A stretch of DNA of 16,620 bases from Methylovirgula sp. GTDB taxonomy: Bacteria > Pseudomonadota > Alphaproteobacteria > Rhizobiales > Beijerinckiaceae. Position numbers and translations under genes: made by a program. The stretch covers positions 1 through 16,620 of the forward strand of contig JASHSW010000040.1 in the NCBI GenBank assembly GCA_030038595.1, in the 5' to 3' direction. Below the pieces are notes generated by a model. The model was not told where the DNA came from. It worked only from the letters and a program-made list of their open reading frames with translations, and did not search any database. Positions 14,548-16,620 of this stretch are shown in pieces (the stretch's first letter is position 1; every line of letters starts with the position of its first letter).

Positions 14548-14665
14548 CGAAGGGCTCCGCGCCATGCTGGCGTATTCGCGAGGCCGCGCGACGAAGACAG
14601 GCTCGCTTGATTCGAGTTCGATTCTAACACCGACATCGATAAAAATCCGTTCCGAGCAGATCAAT

Positions 14666-14704
14666 CTCGTCATGCTTCCGCCGCTTTGCGGGACTTATGA
14701 CGAG
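14666..14704. repeat. inverted repeat before the SdhAF4-like gene
   Basis: Perfect 8-bp outer arms CTCGTCAT (14666-14673) and ATGACGAG (14697-14704) enclose an inner CCGC-CGCTTT-GCGG hairpin. The element ends 28 nt before the ATG at 14733 and lies in the divergent spacer with rsmB. It may be mRNA leader structure or an operator; nothing known was recognised. Confidence 0.4.
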
Positions 14705-14732
14705 CCAAGGGGCATCGTGAAAGAGAGTTGAG

Positions 14733-14939
14733 ATGAAACTCATGGAACACAACCGCCGCAACGAGACGGAAGCGCGGCAGAGCCTGAATCCCGCCGCACA
14801 ACGCGCTCTGGCCGAGGCGCAAGAACGCCGGCGTCTCGCCGCGGCGGACCATCGTCCAATCGAGGTCGGCGGTCGCAAGGGTCCCGATCCGGTACGCTAC
14901 GGCGACTGGGAAGTGAAGGGCATCGCCAGCGATTTCTGA
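14733..14939 (+). CDS. SdhAF4-like succinate dehydrogenase assembly factor (DUF1674)
   Basis: 68-aa protein of the DUF1674 family, the bacterial relatives of the mitochondrial assembly factor SDHAF4/Sdh8. That factor binds the flavinylated SdhA subunit before complex II assembly. The C-terminal signature is nearly perfect: VGGRKGPDPVRYGDWEVKG followed by IASDF at the very end. The N-terminal half is a charged, disordered-looking helix (NPAAQRALAEAQERRR). A purine-rich stretch ending about 6 nt before the ATG serves as a weak SD; the in-frame ATG at 14742 is an alternative. It is transcribed away from rsmB and converges with pheS, whose stop is only 16 nt away. Family membership is clear; function in this organism is inferred from mitochondria. 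Confidence 0.92.
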   Translation: MKLMEHNRRNETEARQSLNPAAQRALAEAQERRRLAAADHRPIEVGGRKGPDPVRYGDWEVKGIASDF

Positions 14940-14955
14940 TTGTCGGTAGATGCGA

Positions 14956-16038
14956 TCAGCTCGATAACCCAGCAAGCAGCGTCGGGAAATCGAGCGGCCG
15001 GAAGCCGTAGTGCCTGAGCCAGCGGATATCCGCCTCGAAGAACGCCCGCAGGTCCGGCATTCCATATTTCAGCATTGCAATCCGGTCGATCCCGATTCCC
15101 CAGGCAAATCCCTGGTAAACTTCGGGATCGAGCCCGCAATTCTCGAGCACGTTGGGATGCACCATGCCGCAGCCGAGAATTTCCAGCCAATCCTCGCCCG
15201 CACCGAAGCGGATCTCGCCCGATCGGCGCGAACATTGGATGTCGACCTCCATCGACGGTTCGGTGAACGGGAAATAGCTCGGGCGAAAACGCATCGCCAC
15301 ATCGCAGACTTCAAAGAAAGCCTTGCAGAATTCGCTGAGCGTCCATTTCAACTGGCCGAGATTGGCTTGTTTGTCGACGACCAGCCCTTCGACCTGATGG
15401 AACATCGGCGTATGGGTCTGGTCCGAGTCGCAGCGATAGGCGCGGCCCGGGCAGATGACGCGGATCGGCGGCTTTTGGCGGAGCATGGTGCGCACCTGCA
15501 CGGGGCTCGTATGGGTGCGCAGCAACTTGCGTTCGCCGCGCGCGTCCGGCGCCAAGAAGAACGTGTCGTGCATGTCGCGCGCCGGATGCTCGGGCGGAAA
15601 GTTGAGTTTGCCGAAATTGTAATCGTCGGTCTCGATGTCCGGCCCTTCGGCAATCGCAAAGCCGAGGTCGGCGAAGATCGCTGCGATCTCGTCATTGACT
15701 TGCGAGAGCGGGTGGACGCGCCCGATATCGAGCGGGCTCGTGCGCGCCGGCAAAGTCACGTCGATCGTCTCGGTGGCCAGACGATGTTCGAGCGCCGCCG
15801 TCTTCAACGCGCCGCGGCGCTCGGCAAGCGCGGCGGACACTTTGTCCTTGAGCGCGTTGATGCGCGCGCCTTGTGTTTTGCGCTCGTCGGGCGACATCTT
15901 GCCGAGGTTCGCCAGAAGTGCCGAGATGGTGCCCTTCTTGCCGAGCGCCGCGACGCGCACCGCTTCGAGCGCCGGTTCGTCGGCGGCCGTTTCGATCGCG
16001 GCGAGCGTTTCTCGTTCGAGGCGGCGGAGATCCGACAT
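14956..16038 (-). CDS. pheS: phenylalanine-tRNA ligase alpha subunit
   Basis: 360-aa catalytic alpha subunit of phenylalanyl-tRNA synthetase (alpha2-beta2), which charges tRNA-Phe. The N-terminal coiled coil spans about residues 1-85 ([32 protein letters not shown]). The class II catalytic core follows with [62 protein letters not shown] (motif 2 region) and [20 protein letters not shown] (motif 3). ATG 16038 has GGAAG 5 nt upstream and gives the normal family length; an in-frame ATG at 16143 adds 35 unrelated residues. The beta-subunit gene pheT normally follows directly but is absent here: the next gene on the downstream side is the convergent DUF1674 gene. Confidence 0.96.
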   Translation of the reverse strand: MSDLRRLERETLAAIETAADEPALEAVRVAALGKKGTISALLANLGKMSPDERKTQGARINALKDKVSAALAERRGALKTAALEHRLATETIDVTLPARTSPLDIGRVHPLSQVNDEIAAIFADLGFAIAEGPDIETDDYNFGKLNFPPEHPARDMHDTFFLAPDARGERKLLRTHTSPVQVRTMLRQKPPIRVICPGRAYRCDSDQTHTPMFHQVEGLVVDKQANLGQLKWTLSEFCKAFFEVCDVAMRFRPSYFPFTEPSMEVDIQCSRRSGEIRFGAGEDWLEILGCGMVHPNVLENCGLDPEVYQGFAWGIGIDRIAMLKYGMPDLRAFFEADIRWLRHYGFRPLDFPTLLAGLSS

Positions 16039-16154
16039 CGGAGCTTCCGGTAATTTCGGTCGCGCCTTTTGCCATGCGTGAGGGGCGATGTCCAGAAAAG
16101 CGAGATTGGCGGCGCCTCTTGCCATCGGCGCGGCGATTGCCAACTATGCGTTCC

Positions 16155-16620
16155 ATGAGCAAAGCCTTCACCAAAGAAACCGAGCCCGAAACCGATTTCG
16201 ACGACGCCGCCCCAGAGCTGCCGGCCGGCGTCAACAACTACATCACGCCGGAAGGTTTGCAGCGGCTGCGCGCCGAATTCCGTCAGCTGCAGCAGGATGA
16301 GCGGCCGAAGATCGTCGAGATCGTCTCTTGGGCGGCCGGCAACGGCGATCGCTCGGAGAACGGCGACTATATCTACGGCAAACGACGCCTGCGGGAGATC
16401 GATCGGCGCATGCGCTTTTTGATGAAACGCATCGAAATTGCCGAGGTCGTCGATCCCGGCAAACAGAAGAACAAAGGCCGCGTCTTCTTCGGCGCGACTG
16501 TCACCTACAGTAACGGCGAAGGCGAGGAGAACACGGTGCGCATCGTCGGCATCGACGAAGCGCGTTCGGAACTCGGCGAAATCAGTTGGATCTCGCCGGT
16601 CGCCAAGGCGCTCCTGAAAG
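16155..16620 (+). CDS. greB: transcription elongation factor GreB, 3'-partial
   Basis: Transcript cleavage factor that enters the RNA polymerase secondary channel and rescues backtracked complexes. The 155 codons present cover an N-terminal extension, the antiparallel coiled coil with the conserved tip acidic residues in AAGNGDRSENGDYIYGKRRL, and most of the C-terminal FKBP-like domain (RVFFGATVTYSNGEGEENTV, ISWISPVAKALLK). The ISWISPVA form and the DYIYGKRRLREIDRR segment point to GreB rather than GreA. ATG 16155 (MSKAFTKE) matches the common family N-terminus; ATG 16146 is three codons earlier; neither has a clear SD. The gene runs off the window end with only a few residues missing by family length. 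It is divergent from pheS with a 116-nt spacer. Confidence 0.93.
   Translation, partial: MSKAFTKETEPETDFDDAAPELPAGVNNYITPEGLQRLRAEFRQLQQDERPKIVEIVSWAAGNGDRSENGDYIYGKRRLREIDRRMRFLMKRIEIAEVVDPGKQKNKGRVFFGATVTYSNGEGEENTVRIVGIDEARSELGEISWISPVAKALLK

Noticed and set aside
14548..14673. Longer RsmB N-terminus
   Set aside because: No SD, and the extension has no similarity to the family; ATG 14547 has GGAG at good spacing.
15010..16053. 347-codon open frame on the plus strand
   Set aside because: Antisense of pheS, which has full-length family motifs.
1..16620. CRISPR arrays, tRNA or rRNA genes, insertion sequences, phage or defence genes
   Set aside because: None seen: no regularly spaced repeats, no tRNA-like cloverleaf, no transposase or integrase motifs in any frame.

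Overview
The window is about 16.6 kb of high-GC chromosome. Gene content and protein style point to an alphaproteobacterium of the Hyphomicrobiales, possibly Beijerinckiaceae/Methylocystaceae-like. The pointers are an F1-ATPase zeta inhibitor (DUF1476), a Phasin_2 protein, a Crp/Fnr regulator, an SdhAF4-type (DUF1674) protein, heparinase II/III beside rsmB, and a PurS-type FGAM synthase. Taxonomy is inference from family resemblance; no search was run. There are no tRNA or rRNA genes, insertion sequences, CRISPR arrays or phage genes. Most of the window is core metabolism, and I do not see a clear undescribed defence or mobile system.

Layout. (1) 1-2172, + strand: a periplasmic c-type cytochrome (5' end cut by the window) followed by a PQQ-dependent alcohol dehydrogenase carrying the extra Asp associated with lanthanide cofactors. 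(2) 2226-2561, - strand: the zeta ATPase inhibitor, then a 399-nt gap, then purC, purS and purQ on + without purL. (3) 4888-8554, a polyhydroxyalkanoate (PHA)-flavoured block: a TTG-started 64-aa protein and a phasin, a Crp/Fnr regulator preceded by an FNR/FixK-like box, a glutathione S-transferase, and a divergent intracellular PHA depolymerase of the Cys-nucleophile type. (4) 8610-11314, + strand: a TPP riboswitch followed by thiO-thiS-thiG-thiE, tightly packed and overlapping. (5) 11311-14547, - strand: a heparinase II/III family protein with an acidic repeat tail and rsmB. (6) 14733-14939, +: the SdhAF4-like protein; 14956-16038, -: pheS without pheT; 16155-end, +: greB, cut by the window.

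How the genes work together. The cytochrome is the likely electron acceptor of the PQQ enzyme. PurC and the PurS/PurQ subunits belong to de novo IMP synthesis. The phasin and PhaZ act on the surface and interior of PHA granules, and the Crp/Fnr protein between them is a candidate redox or nutritional regulator. The thi operon makes the thiazole moiety of thiamine and joins it to the pyrimidine, under feedback from TPP. Several start codons are not the longest reading frame. They were chosen from Shine-Dalgarno position and family length, as noted per gene.
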